DNA of 64,000 nt from Bradyrhizobium monzae (GTDB lineage: Bacteria; Pseudomonadota; Alphaproteobacteria; Rhizobiales; Xanthobacteraceae). Below are positions 7,885 through 15,849 of this stretch, one piece after another. The notes beneath the pieces were generated by a model that did no database searches, was not told the DNA's origin, and saw only the letters and a program-made list of their open reading frames with translations. Where the stretch lies: contig NZ_JAIRDQ010000010.1 in NCBI RefSeq assembly GCF_021458635.1, positions 209,501 to 273,500 of the forward strand. Direction: 5' to 3'. Both the position numbers and the translations under genes were made by a program. Position 1 is the first letter of the stretch; each line of letters opens with the position of its first letter.

Positions 7885-9054
7885 TCAGAACGGCAATCCC
7901 ACGTAATTCTCCGACAGCGACGTCATCGCAGCCTGCGACTGCGTGACGTAGTCGAGCTCGGCAACCTGGATGCGCGCGCCGATGCTGCCGTTGTCAGGGA
8001 ATTTGTGCAGCATCGAGGTCATCCACCACGAGAAGCGCACGGCCTTCCAGACGCGCGCAAGCGCCTTGGCGGAATAAGCATCGATGCCGGCGCTGGATTT
8101 CTCGTCGTAGAATTCGCGAAACGCGCTCGACAGATAATGGGCGTCGCTTGCAGCCAGGTTCAGCCCCTTGGCCCCGGTCGGCGGCACGATGTGGGCGGCA
8201 TCGCCGCACAGGAACATCTTGCCGAAGCGCATCGGCTCGGCGACGAAGCTGCGCAAGGGCGCGATGCTCTTCTCGATCGAGGGGCCGGTGATGAGACTGT
8301 CGGCTGCTTCCTGGTCAAGGCGGCGCTTCAGTTCGTCCCAAAAGCGGTCGTCCGGCCACTGATCGACATGGTCGTCGAGCGAGCACTGCACGTAGTGTCG
8401 GCTGCGCTTCATCGAGCGCATGGTGCAGAGCGCAAAGCCGCGGGCGTGGTTGGAATAGATCAGTTCGTGGCTGACCGGCGGCGTCTCGGACAAAATGCCG
8501 AGCCAGCCGAAGGGATAGATCCGCTCGAACTCCTCGATCGCCGAGGCCGGAACGCTGGCGCGGCTGATCCCGTGAAAGCCGTCGCAGCCGGCGATGAAGT
8601 CGCAATCGAGCGTGTGGGTAACGCCGTCCTTGACCCAGGTTACGCGCGGGTGACTGCCGTCGAAATCGTGCGGCTGCACATCCTTGGCCTCGTAGACGGT
8701 CGTGAGTCCGGCAGCCTCGCGCGAATTCATCAGATCGAGGGTGACCTCGGTCTGGCCGTAGATCATGACCGTCTTGCCGGTCGCGCCCTTCATGTCGATG
8801 CGATGACGGCGGCCGGCGAAGGCGAGCTCGATGCCTTCATGCACCAGCCCTTCGGCATGCGCCCGCGCACCGGCGCCGATCTGATCAAGCAGCCCAACCG
8901 TTCCTTCCTCCAGCAGGCCGGCGCGAATGCGCCCGAGCACGTAATCCGGGCTCTGCCGCTCCAGAATGAAATTATCGATGCCGTATTTGTGCAGAAGTTG
9001 CCCAAGCAACAATCCTGCCGGCCCGGCCCCGATGATTGCGACTTTTGTCCGCAA
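7885..9054 (-). CDS. pobA: 4-hydroxybenzoate 3-monooxygenase
   Basis: 389 aa from TTG 9054, chosen because GGAGGAG (9061-9067) lies 6 bases upstream and the product then begins MRTKVAIIGAGPAGLLLGQL exactly like known PobA. It contains the FAD-binding GxGxxG (GAGPAG), the DYVLGRIRAGLLEEG region, the CDGFHGISR (DG) motif, SHELIYSNH with the substrate-contacting tyrosine, and GDAAHIVPPTGAKGLNLAAS. It ends ENYVGLPF as PobA does. Reaction: 4-hydroxybenzoate + NADPH + O2 to protocatechuate. It is divergent from the TRAP transporter and supplies the last step of the aromatic route encoded to its right. Confidence 0.96.
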   Translation of the reverse strand: MRTKVAIIGAGPAGLLLGQLLHKYGIDNFILERQSPDYVLGRIRAGLLEEGTVGLLDQIGAGARAHAEGLVHEGIELAFAGRRHRIDMKGATGKTVMIYGQTEVTLDLMNSREAAGLTTVYEAKDVQPHDFDGSHPRVTWVKDGVTHTLDCDFIAGCDGFHGISRASVPASAIEEFERIYPFGWLGILSETPPVSHELIYSNHARGFALCTMRSMKRSRHYVQCSLDDHVDQWPDDRFWDELKRRLDQEAADSLITGPSIEKSIAPLRSFVAEPMRFGKMFLCGDAAHIVPPTGAKGLNLAASDAHYLSSAFREFYDEKSSAGIDAYSAKALARVWKAVRFSWWMTSMLHKFPDNGSIGARIQVAELDYVTQSQAAMTSLSENYVGLPF

Positions 9055-9122
9055 TACTTGCTCCTCCCGATCCTGTAGGCTTTCGTCGCGGCTCGCTTGT
9101 CGCGGTCGTCCGCGCGCGATAA

Positions 9123-9135
9123 TTATATCATATAA
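9123..9135. promoter_or_regulatory. candidate operator upstream of pobA
   Basis: Palindrome TTATAT-C-ATATAA, 13 bp, in a short AT-rich patch about 70 bases upstream of the pobA start. It lies in the 251-base divergent region shared with the TRAP genes. The regulator is not encoded nearby. Confidence 0.45.
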
Positions 9136-9236
9136 CGGTTGGGCAAAAGGGGAGGCTGGTCGCCGGGCAGCGACAAATCCATGCAACATCGCTGACGTAG
9201 ATGACGCACCGGTTCCGGCTTGAACGCGCCGGCTAA

Positions 9237-9256
9237 TTAGATAACATGTTAACTAA
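9237..9256. promoter_or_regulatory. candidate operator upstream of the TRAP transporter genes
   Basis: A 20-bp near-perfect palindrome (TTAGATAACATGTTAACTAA, one mismatched pair) lies 50 bases before the binding-protein start. Size and AT-rich symmetry fit a MarR-type site; its TAAC/GTTA half-sites resemble the GTTAT/ATAAC repeat upstream of the crotonase gene at 13104-13118. Confidence 0.55.
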
Positions 9257-9305
9257 CGAGACCGGGCCATCGAAGCCCGCCGTCACAAAGAGGGAGAGAC
9301 ACGTG

Positions 9306-10322
9306 ATGAGGAAAGCCTGTCTGGCTTTGCTGCTGGCAGCAAGCGTGACGCCTGCGTTGGCGCAGGACAAGACCATCGACCTGAAGGTCTCGCACTGGGT
9401 GCCGGCTTCGCACCCGCTGCAGAAATCCCTGGAAGACTGGGTGGCCGCCGTGAACAAGGATTCCGGCGGCACCATCACGGGCAAGGTGTTTCCGGCGCAG
9501 CAGCTCGGCAAGGCCTTCGATCACTACGACATGGCCCGCGACGGCATCGCCGACGTCACCTACGTCAATCCCGGCTACCAGCCCGGCCGCTTTCCGATCA
9601 TCGGTGCCGGCGAATTGCCGTTCCTGATCTCCGACGCCAAGGGCGGCTCGGAGGGCCTTGACGCCTGGTATCGCAAATATGCCGCGAAGGAGATGAAGGA
9701 CGTCAAATACTGCCTCGCCTTCGTCCACTCGCCCTCCTCCTTCCACTCCCGCACCAAGAAGATCGTGATGCCGGAGGACGTGAAGGGGATGAAGATCCGC
9801 CCGGCCCACGCCACCATGGCGAATTTCGTCACCGCGCTCGGCGGCACCAACGTGCAGTCCTCGGCGCCTGAAGTGCGCGACATCATCGAGCGCGGCGTTG
9901 CCGACGGCGTCACCTTCCCCTGGGGCTCGCTGGTGCTGTTTGGCATCGACAAGGTCACGAAGTACCACATGGAGGCGCCGCTCTACACCACGACCTTCGT
10001 GTTCGTGATGAACAAGGACAAGTACGATTCGATGTCCGACAAGCAGAAGGCCGCGATCGACAAGAATTGCTCGACCGAAATGGCCGGCGTGGTCGGCGAG
10101 CACTGGGGCAAGTTCGAGGATGCCGGCATCGACAAGGTGAAGGCGGAAGAAGGTCACGAGGTCTACAAGCTGACGCCGGACCAGACCGCCGCCTGGAAGA
10201 AGGCGGCCGAGCCGCTGGTCAAGACCTGGGGCGATGGCGCCAGGAAGGCCGGCGCCGATGCCGACGCCGCGCTGGCGGAACTGAAGGCGTCGCTAAAGAA
10301 ATACAACGCGCTGGCGGAGTAG
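9306..10322 (+). CDS. TRAP transporter DctP-type substrate-binding protein (338 aa), probable aromatic acid binder
   Basis: Start ATG 9306 follows GGGAG at 9292-9296; a GTG at 9303 is an alternative. A signal peptide ends ALAQ (residue ~20). The mature part is a DctP-family periplasmic binding protein with the conserved pattern GMKIRPAHA, whose arginine pairs with the substrate carboxylate, followed by GVADGVTFPW. With the next two genes it forms a complete tripartite TRAP system. The context (pobA, feruloyl-CoA synthase, CouP-like protein) matches the TarPQM hydroxycinnamate system described in Rhodopseudomonas palustris; substrate is inferred from that context. Confidence 0.9.
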   Translation: MRKACLALLLAASVTPALAQDKTIDLKVSHWVPASHPLQKSLEDWVAAVNKDSGGTITGKVFPAQQLGKAFDHYDMARDGIADVTYVNPGYQPGRFPIIGAGELPFLISDAKGGSEGLDAWYRKYAAKEMKDVKYCLAFVHSPSSFHSRTKKIVMPEDVKGMKIRPAHATMANFVTALGGTNVQSSAPEVRDIIERGVADGVTFPWGSLVLFGIDKVTKYHMEAPLYTTTFVFVMNKDKYDSMSDKQKAAIDKNCSTEMAGVVGEHWGKFEDAGIDKVKAEEGHEVYKLTPDQTAAWKKAAEPLVKTWGDGARKAGADADAALAELKASLKKYNALAE

Positions 10323-10337
10323 TTTTCACCGAAACAG

Positions 10338-10370
10338 AAGCGGCAGCGGGAATCCCTCCCGCCGCCGCTT
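10338..10370 (+). promoter_or_regulatory. mRNA hairpin after the binding-protein gene
   Basis: AAGCGGC-a-GCGGGA (10338-10351) pairs with TCCCGC-c-GCCGCTT (10357-10370) around a 5-base loop, with one mismatch, followed by TTCCT. Such hairpins commonly protect or partly terminate the transcript so that the binding protein is made in excess over the membrane subunits. Confidence 0.55.
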
Positions 10371-10397
10371 TCCTGCAAATCTGAGGACCCTCCGCCC

Positions 10398-10904
10398 ATG
10401 AAGCGCTGGATGGATCGCGTCATCGACTCGATCGAATGGATCGCGGCCGCCTTCGTCGGCATCGTCGCGCTCGACATTTTCCTGTCGGTGCTGCTGCGCA
10501 ACACGCTGAACTATTCGATTCCCGATAGCTTCGACATCGGCCGCATGCTGCTCGGCATCCTCATCTTCTGGGGCATCGCCGCGACCTCATATCGCGGCAC
10601 CCACATCACGGTCGACCTGGTCTGGGGCAATGTCGGGCCGCGCTATCAGCGCTGGATCGACGTGTTCGCGACGCTGGTGCTGCTGTTCGTCGTCACCGTG
10701 CAGACCTGGACGCTGTTCGACAAGGTGCGCGGCACCTACAACGACAACGTCCAGACTTTCGACATGCATATGCCGACCTGGCCGTTCTTCGCGATCGCCT
10801 GGATCGGCGACGTCTCGGCCGTGCTGCTGATCGCGATCCGCACTTACCGCCTGATCTTCCATCCCGAAGAGATGCACGACCCCAAGCTGAAAGCGACGGA
10901 GTAA
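10398..10904 (+). CDS. TRAP transporter small permease (DctQ type)
   Basis: 168 aa with four predicted membrane segments (about 16-36, 49-70, 92-112, 133-155) and the DctQ-typical block FWGIAATSYRGTHITVDLVW. It partners the large permease that starts 2 bases after its stop codon, so the two are translated together. The family forms the Q component of TRAP symporters in the inner membrane. Confidence 0.92.
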   Translation: MKRWMDRVIDSIEWIAAAFVGIVALDIFLSVLLRNTLNYSIPDSFDIGRMLLGILIFWGIAATSYRGTHITVDLVWGNVGPRYQRWIDVFATLVLLFVVTVQTWTLFDKVRGTYNDNVQTFDMHMPTWPFFAIAWIGDVSAVLLIAIRTYRLIFHPEEMHDPKLKATE

Positions 10905-10906
10905 TC

Positions 10907-12226
10907 ATGAGCACCGATGCCGTCGCCGTTCTCGGCTTCGTTTCCCTGTTCGCGCTGATGCTGCTGCGCGTGCCCGTCGGCATGGCGATGGGCCTCGTCG
11001 GCGTCTCCGGCTTCTCCTATCTGGTCGGCGCAACGCCGGCGCTGAAGCTGGTCGGCCAGACCTCGATGCGCACGGTCACCGACTACACCTTTGGCGTCAT
11101 CCCGATGTTTCTGCTGATGGGCTCCTTCGTCAGCAATTCCGGCATGAGCCGCGAGTTGTTCCGCGCCGCGAACGGTTTTGTCGGGCACTTGCGCGGCGGC
11201 CTCGGCATTGCCACGGTCGGCGCCTGCGGCGGCTTTGCCGCGATCTGCGGCTCGTCAGTGGCAACAGCCGCGACCTTCTCCGCTGTCGCCTATCCCGAGA
11301 TGCGCCGTTTCGGCTATCCACAATCCTTTGCGACTGGCGTGATTGCGGCCGGCGGCACGCTGGGTGCGATGCTGCCGCCCTCCACCGTGCTTGCTGTCTA
11401 CGGCATCATCACCGAGCAGGACATCGGAAAACTCTTCATCGCCGGCATCATTCCGGGCCTGCTCGCGATGACCATGTACATGATCACGATCTTTCTGATC
11501 GGCTATTTCCGCCCCGATTTCCTGCCCAAGGGCAAGGTGCTGCCGTGGCGCGAGCGCTTCGCCGGCCTGAAGGATATCTGGGCGCCGGTGCTGCTGTTCG
11601 TATTCGTGATCGGCGGCCTTTACGGCCTGCCGTTCCTGCCGCGCTTCACGCCGACGGAGGCCGGCGGCGTCGGCGCTGCCGGCGCCTTCATCATCGGCGT
11701 GGTTACGGGGCGGCTCGACCGTGAGAAGGTGCTGGCCTCGCTGCTGCAGGCGACGCGCACCGCGGCTGCGGTGTTCACCGTGCTGATCGGTGCGCTGATC
11801 TTCGGCTATTTCCTGACGGTGACGCAGACGCCGCAAAAGGTCACGGAGTTCCTCACCGGCCTGGGCTTGGGCCCCTACGGCGTGCTGGCGCTGATCATGA
11901 TGATGTATCTCGTGCTCGGCTGCCTGATGGATGCCATGGCGATGATCATTTTGACCGTGCCGATCATCTTTCCCGTGATCACGCATCTTGGTTTTGATCC
12001 GATCTGGTTCGGCGTCATCATCGTCATGACCGTCGAGCTCGGCCTGATCCATCCGCCGGTCGGCATGAACGTCTTTGTCATCAAAAGCGTGGTGAAGGAC
12101 GTCTCCTTCTCCACCATCTTCAAGGGCGTGATCCCGTTCGTGGCGACCGACCTGGTGCGTCTGGTGATTTTGATCGCGTTCCCGTTGCTGGCGACCTGGT
12201 TGCCGACGCGCATGATGGCGCATTGA
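10907..12226 (+). CDS. TRAP transporter large permease (DctM type)
   Basis: 439 aa, about twelve hydrophobic segments, with family blocks MGSFVSNSGMSRELFRAANG, GGTLGAMLPPSTVLAVYGI and VELGLIHPPVGMNVFVIKS. DctM is the Na+-coupled translocation subunit. It completes the system begun at 9306. A 278-base gap follows that is almost filled by a composite palindromic repeat, so the downstream enzyme genes probably have their own promoter. Confidence 0.94.
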   Translation: MSTDAVAVLGFVSLFALMLLRVPVGMAMGLVGVSGFSYLVGATPALKLVGQTSMRTVTDYTFGVIPMFLLMGSFVSNSGMSRELFRAANGFVGHLRGGLGIATVGACGGFAAICGSSVATAATFSAVAYPEMRRFGYPQSFATGVIAAGGTLGAMLPPSTVLAVYGIITEQDIGKLFIAGIIPGLLAMTMYMITIFLIGYFRPDFLPKGKVLPWRERFAGLKDIWAPVLLFVFVIGGLYGLPFLPRFTPTEAGGVGAAGAFIIGVVTGRLDREKVLASLLQATRTAAAVFTVLIGALIFGYFLTVTQTPQKVTEFLTGLGLGPYGVLALIMMMYLVLGCLMDAMAMIILTVPIIFPVITHLGFDPIWFGVIIVMTVELGLIHPPVGMNVFVIKSVVKDVSFSTIFKGVIPFVATDLVRLVILIAFPLLATWLPTRMMAH

Positions 12227-12266
12227 GGAGCGTGATACGGTTGCCTGCCTTACGCCACGCTGTCTT

Positions 12267-12466
12267 CCCCTCTCACCTTGTGGGAGAGGGTGGCTCGCCG
12301 CACAGCGGCGAGACGGGTGAGGGGTCTCTCTCCGCACGTAGAGCTGCCGCAGTTCGCTGAAGCAACCCGCTCATCCGGCGCCATAGCCGAAGCTTCGCTT
12401 CGGCGTTCCTGAGAACGGCGGCCGAAGGCCGCCTATGCCACCTTCTTCCACAAGGGGAGAAGGAAG
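12267..12466. repeat. composite palindromic intergenic element (~200 bp)
   Basis: The outer ends are inverted copies of each other (CCCCTCTCACCTTGTGGGAG near 12267-12286 and the complement of CTTCCACAAGGGGAGAAGG near 12443-12461). Inside are several hairpins: CCCTCTC...GAGAGGG (12268-12290), CTCGCCG-CACAG-CGGCGAG (12294-12312), and GCCGAAG-CTTCG-CTTCGGC (12387-12405). It resembles the CCCTCTCCC...GTGGGAGAGGG repeats scattered in Bradyrhizobium and other Rhizobiales. It may also stop transcription after dctM. Confidence 0.7.
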
Positions 12467-12504
12467 AGCAGCGCGTCGTTGGCGCGCTACATTGGAGGCG
12501 ACTG

Positions 12505-12966
12505 ATGACCACACCGACGCTCGAGACAAAATACGTGTTCACCATCACCGCTGAGATCGGCGACGTCATCACCGCCGGCGAGACCGGCATCGGCGTCCGC
12601 CGCATCATCCCGATCATCGGCGGCGAGGTGAAGGGAACGATCACCGGCAAGGTGCTGCCATTCGGCGCCGACTTCCAGACCATCCGCCCCAACGAGCTGA
12701 TCGACCTCGAAGCCAAATACGCCTTCGAGGCCGACGACGGCGCCGTCGTCTATGTCGAGAACAAGGGCATGCGCTTCGGCCCGGTCGAGCTCTTGCAAAA
12801 GCTCAAGCGCGGCGAGCCGGTCGATCCAAAGCTGATCTATTTCCGGACGATCCCGAAGTTCGAGACGGGGCACGAGAAGTATCGCTGGCTGATGGAGCAC
12901 ATCTTCGTCGGCTCGGCCGCGCGGCATGCGGATCGCGTCGTGATCGACGTGCATCAGGTGGTGTGA
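12505..12966 (+). CDS. DUF3237 family protein (153 aa)
   Basis: GGAGG (12493-12497) precedes ATG 12505. The DUF3237 pattern is clear: VRRIIPIIGGEVKGTITGKV near the N-terminus, PFGADFQTIRPNELIDLEAK in the middle, and KLIYFRTIPKFETGHEKYRW near the C-terminus. No signal peptide or membrane segment. The family is uncharacterised but recurs in aromatic catabolism clusters; here it sits between the TRAP genes and the CoA-ester enzymes, suggesting an accessory or enzymatic role in that pathway. No mechanism can be stated. Confidence 0.85.
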   Translation: MTTPTLETKYVFTITAEIGDVITAGETGIGVRRIIPIIGGEVKGTITGKVLPFGADFQTIRPNELIDLEAKYAFEADDGAVVYVENKGMRFGPVELLQKLKRGEPVDPKLIYFRTIPKFETGHEKYRWLMEHIFVGSAARHADRVVIDVHQVV

Positions 12967-12980
12967 CCACACACTCCGCC

Positions 12981-13017
12981 GTCGTCCCTGCGAAGGCATG
13001 GCCTGCGCAGGGACGAC
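12981..13017. repeat. short dispersed inverted repeat
   Basis: GTCGTCCCTGCG (12981-12992) and CGCAGGGACGAC (13006-13017) are perfect 12-bp arms around a 13-base loop. I recognise the GTCGTCCCTGCG motif as a common intergenic repeat in Bradyrhizobium. It lies just after the DUF3237 stop codon and may form a terminator-like hairpin, though no T-run follows. Confidence 0.55.
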
Positions 13018-13103
13018 ACCGGCTTTGGGGCAAGGATCTTACCCACCTGACTTGCTCCATCCTCAGGGACCCCACCGTCCCCTCCTTGACTCCTCCAGAA
13101 TTC

Positions 13104-13118
13104 GTTATACAACATAAC
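13104..13118. promoter_or_regulatory. candidate operator upstream of the crotonase-feruloyl-CoA synthase operon
   Basis: GTTAT-ACAAC-ATAAC, an inverted repeat with 5-base arms and 5-base spacer, located 20 bases before the crotonase start. The half-site GTTAT/ATAAC resembles the palindrome at 9237-9256 before the TRAP genes, which would allow one MarR-type repressor to control uptake and catabolism together. Confidence 0.5.
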
Positions 13119-13137
13119 TATTCTGATAAGGACGCAA

Positions 13138-13947
13138 ATGACACAGGGAAACGCCGAGACCGCTGACGCGGGCGCCTCCGGGCTGCTGAGGATCGAGCGG
13201 GTGGACCGGGTTCTGACCGTGGGTCTGAACCGGCCGGCCAAGCGCAATGCGCTCAACGACGGCATCATCCTCGAAATCGGCGAATGCTTTGCGTCCCTGC
13301 CCGAGGACATCGGCGCGGTCGTCATTCACGGCATCGGCGATCATTTCTCCAGTGGACTCGACCTCTCCGAACTTCAGGATCACGACGCCACGGGCGGGCT
13401 CCTCCATTCTCAAATGTGGCACCGGGTGTTCGACCGCATCCAGTACAGCCGCGTGCCCGTGATCGCGGCGCTGAAGGGCGCGGTGATCGGCGGCGGGCTC
13501 GAGCTTGCCTGCTCCGCCCACATTCGCGTCGCCGAACCCACGGCCTATTTCGCGCTGCCTGAGGGGCAGCGCGGCATCTTCGTCGGCGGCGGCGGCTCGG
13601 TGCGGCTGCCGCGGCTGATCGGGGTCGCGCGCATGATGGACATGATGCTGACGGGCCGCGTCTATAGCGCGACCGAGGGCGCGTCTTACGGCTTTGCGCA
13701 ATATGTCACCGAAGCCGGCAATGGCCTCACCAAGGCGCTGGAGCTCGCGACCAAGATCGCCTCCAACGCGCCGCTGACGAATTTCGCCGTGCTCCAGGCG
13801 CTGCCGATGATCGCGGAGGCCAATCCACAGACCGGCTTGTTGATGGAATCGCTGATGGCCACCGTCGCGCAAAGCGACAAAGAGGCAAAACGCAGGATCC
13901 GCGAATTCCTCGAGCACAAGACCGCCAAGGTAAAGCCGAAGTCATGA
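13138..13947 (+). CDS. crotonase-family enoyl-CoA hydratase with both catalytic glutamates (269 aa)
   Basis: Crotonase fold: oxyanion-hole segment HFSSGLDLSEL (about 69-79) and GGGLELAC at 118-125. Glu122 and Glu142 are 20 residues apart, as Glu144/Glu164 are in enoyl-CoA hydratase, so it should hydrate a double bond. It is not the feruloyl-CoA hydratase/lyase type by overall sequence. Its stop overlaps the feruloyl-CoA synthase start (ATGA at 13944-13947), so the two are translationally coupled. Likely substrate: the hydroxycinnamoyl-CoA made by that ligase (inference). Confidence 0.85.
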   Translation: MTQGNAETADAGASGLLRIERVDRVLTVGLNRPAKRNALNDGIILEIGECFASLPEDIGAVVIHGIGDHFSSGLDLSELQDHDATGGLLHSQMWHRVFDRIQYSRVPVIAALKGAVIGGGLELACSAHIRVAEPTAYFALPEGQRGIFVGGGGSVRLPRLIGVARMMDMMLTGRVYSATEGASYGFAQYVTEAGNGLTKALELATKIASNAPLTNFAVLQALPMIAEANPQTGLLMESLMATVAQSDKEAKRRIREFLEHKTAKVKPKS

Positions 13948-15827
13948 GTGCGAAGCCGTCCTCTTCCAGCACAGAGCGCGGCGAGAGCAATTCTCCGCTG
14001 CGGCCGATCTCGTTCGGCGATCCCGTCATCGACATCGAGCGTCGCGCCGACGGCACAATCTATCTACGGCCGAAGCAGCCGCTCGGCGATTATCCCGTCC
14101 GCATCACCGACCGCCTGCATCACTGGGCGACGACGACGCCGGATCGCGTGTTCATGGCGGAACGCGACGGCGGTCGCGGCTGGCGCAAGATCACCTATGC
14201 CGAGCTGCTCACCGCGAGCCGGCACATTGCCTCCGGCCTGATCCAGCGCGGCCTGTCGGCCGAGCGGCCGATCGTCATCCTCTCCGGCAATTCGATCGAC
14301 CATGCGCTGCTGGCGTTCGGCGCGCTCTATGCGGGCATTCCGTTCTGTCCGGTATCGCCGGCCTATTCGCTGGTCTCGAAGGATTACGGCAAGCTCTCCT
14401 ACCTGATGAAGCTGCTGACGCCCGGCCTCGTCTTCGCCGAGGACGCCGGCAAGTTCGCGGACGCGCTTGCCGCCAATGTCTCACTCGGCACCGAGATCGC
14501 CGCATCCTATGGCAGCGTGCCGGGCCGCGACGTCACCTTGCTCGCCGACCTCATGGCAACGCCGATCCGCAGCGACCTCGACGCCGTGCATGGCAAAATA
14601 GGCCCCGACACGATCGCAAAATTCCTGCTGACGTCGGGCTCGACCGGCAATCCCAAGGCCGTCATCAACACCCAGCGCATGATCTGCGCCAACCAGGTCA
14701 TGCTGCGCGAGACGCTCGCCTTTCTCAAGGACGAGCCGCCCGTCATCATCGACTGGTTGCCCTGGAATCACACCTTTGGCGGCAACCACAATATCGGGCT
14801 GACGCTCTACAACGGCGGCTCGATGTATCTCGACGCCGGCAAGCCAATGCCGGGCGGCATCGAGGAGACGGTGCGCAATCTCCAGGAGATTTCGCCAACG
14901 GTCTATTTCAACGTGCCCAAGGGCTACGAATCGTTGCTGCCCTATTTGCGCGACGACCAGGGTCTTCGTGCAAAGTTCTTCGACCGGCTGCATGCGATGT
15001 TCTTCTCGGGCGCGGCGCTGTCGCCCTTCGTCTGGAACAGCCTCGACGAACTCGCGGTGAAGGAAAAAGGCTATCGCGTGCCGATGCTCACGGGCCTCGG
15101 CGCAACCGAGACCGCGCCGTTCTTCATGTCGGTCAATCCGCGCACCAGCCGTTCCGGTCATGTCGGCCTTCCCGTGTCGGGCAACGACGCCAAGCTGGTG
15201 CCGAACAACGGCAAGATGGAAGTTCGCGCCAAGGGCCCGAATGTGATGCCCGGCTACTGGCGCCAGCCCGACATCACCGCAAAATCCTTCGACGAGGAAG
15301 GATTTTACAAGTTGGGCGACGCGCTCAAGCCCGCCGATCCCGACAATCTCAACGCCGGCTTCGATTTCGACGGCCGCGTCAGCGAAGATTTCAAGCTTGC
15401 GAGCGGCACCTGGGTCAGCGTCGGTCCGCTCCGCGCGCGCTTCGTCGCGGCTTGCGCGCCGCTGGTGCGTGACGTCGTCATCGCCGGCATCAACCGCGAC
15501 GAGGTCTCCGCGCTGGTGCTGCTCGATCTCGACGGCTGCCGGCTGATCAACCCGACGCTGCCCGCCGACAGTCTCACCGTCACCGCCCGCGACCGGCTGG
15601 TGCGCGAAGCCTTCCGTGAGCGCCTGACCCGCTTCCTCTCTTCGGCCACCGGCTCCTCGACGCGGATCACGCGTGCGATCCTGCTCGATTCGCCGCTGTC
15701 GATCGACAAGGGCGAGGTCACCGACAAGGGCTCGATCAACCAGCGCGCGGTGCTCGAGCATCGCGGCGCGCTGATCGAGGAGCTCTACGCTGCCAATCCA
15801 TCGGACCGTGTGATATCGGTTGGCTAA
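13944..15827 (+). CDS. fcs: feruloyl-CoA synthase (hydroxycinnamate-CoA ligase)
   Basis: 627 aa, the length and layout of feruloyl-CoA synthases. The adenylate-forming P-loop is LTSGSTGNPKAVINTQRM; further family blocks are WLPWNHTFGGNHNIGLTLYN, FFSGAALSP and LTGLGATETAPF. The C-terminal end is DKGEVTDKGSINQRAVLEHR with the catalytic-lysine region of this subfamily. Reaction: ferulate or p-coumarate + CoA + ATP to the CoA ester, AMP and PPi. It overlaps the upstream hydratase by 4 bases and precedes the dehydrogenase by 22. It is the committing enzyme of the cluster. Confidence 0.93.
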   Translation: MSAKPSSSSTERGESNSPLRPISFGDPVIDIERRADGTIYLRPKQPLGDYPVRITDRLHHWATTTPDRVFMAERDGGRGWRKITYAELLTASRHIASGLIQRGLSAERPIVILSGNSIDHALLAFGALYAGIPFCPVSPAYSLVSKDYGKLSYLMKLLTPGLVFAEDAGKFADALAANVSLGTEIAASYGSVPGRDVTLLADLMATPIRSDLDAVHGKIGPDTIAKFLLTSGSTGNPKAVINTQRMICANQVMLRETLAFLKDEPPVIIDWLPWNHTFGGNHNIGLTLYNGGSMYLDAGKPMPGGIEETVRNLQEISPTVYFNVPKGYESLLPYLRDDQGLRAKFFDRLHAMFFSGAALSPFVWNSLDELAVKEKGYRVPMLTGLGATETAPFFMSVNPRTSRSGHVGLPVSGNDAKLVPNNGKMEVRAKGPNVMPGYWRQPDITAKSFDEEGFYKLGDALKPADPDNLNAGFDFDGRVSEDFKLASGTWVSVGPLRARFVAACAPLVRDVVIAGINRDEVSALVLLDLDGCRLINPTLPADSLTVTARDRLVREAFRERLTRFLSSATGSSTRITRAILLDSPLSIDKGEVTDKGSINQRAVLEHRGALIEELYAANPSDRVISVG

Positions 15828-15849
15828 GAATTCATCGAAGGAGAACGCC

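Noticed and set aside
9055..9189. N-terminal extension of PobA to an upstream start
   Set aside because: The TTG at 9054 has a strong Shine-Dalgarno and yields the canonical PobA N-terminus; the extension has no similarity and would cover the promoter region.
13138..13947. Assignment of the first crotonase as feruloyl-CoA hydratase/lyase (Ech)
   Set aside because: It lacks the Ech-type sequence blocks I know (such as GMDLKEYFRE), and the operon has a dehydrogenase and thioesterase instead of a vanillin dehydrogenase.
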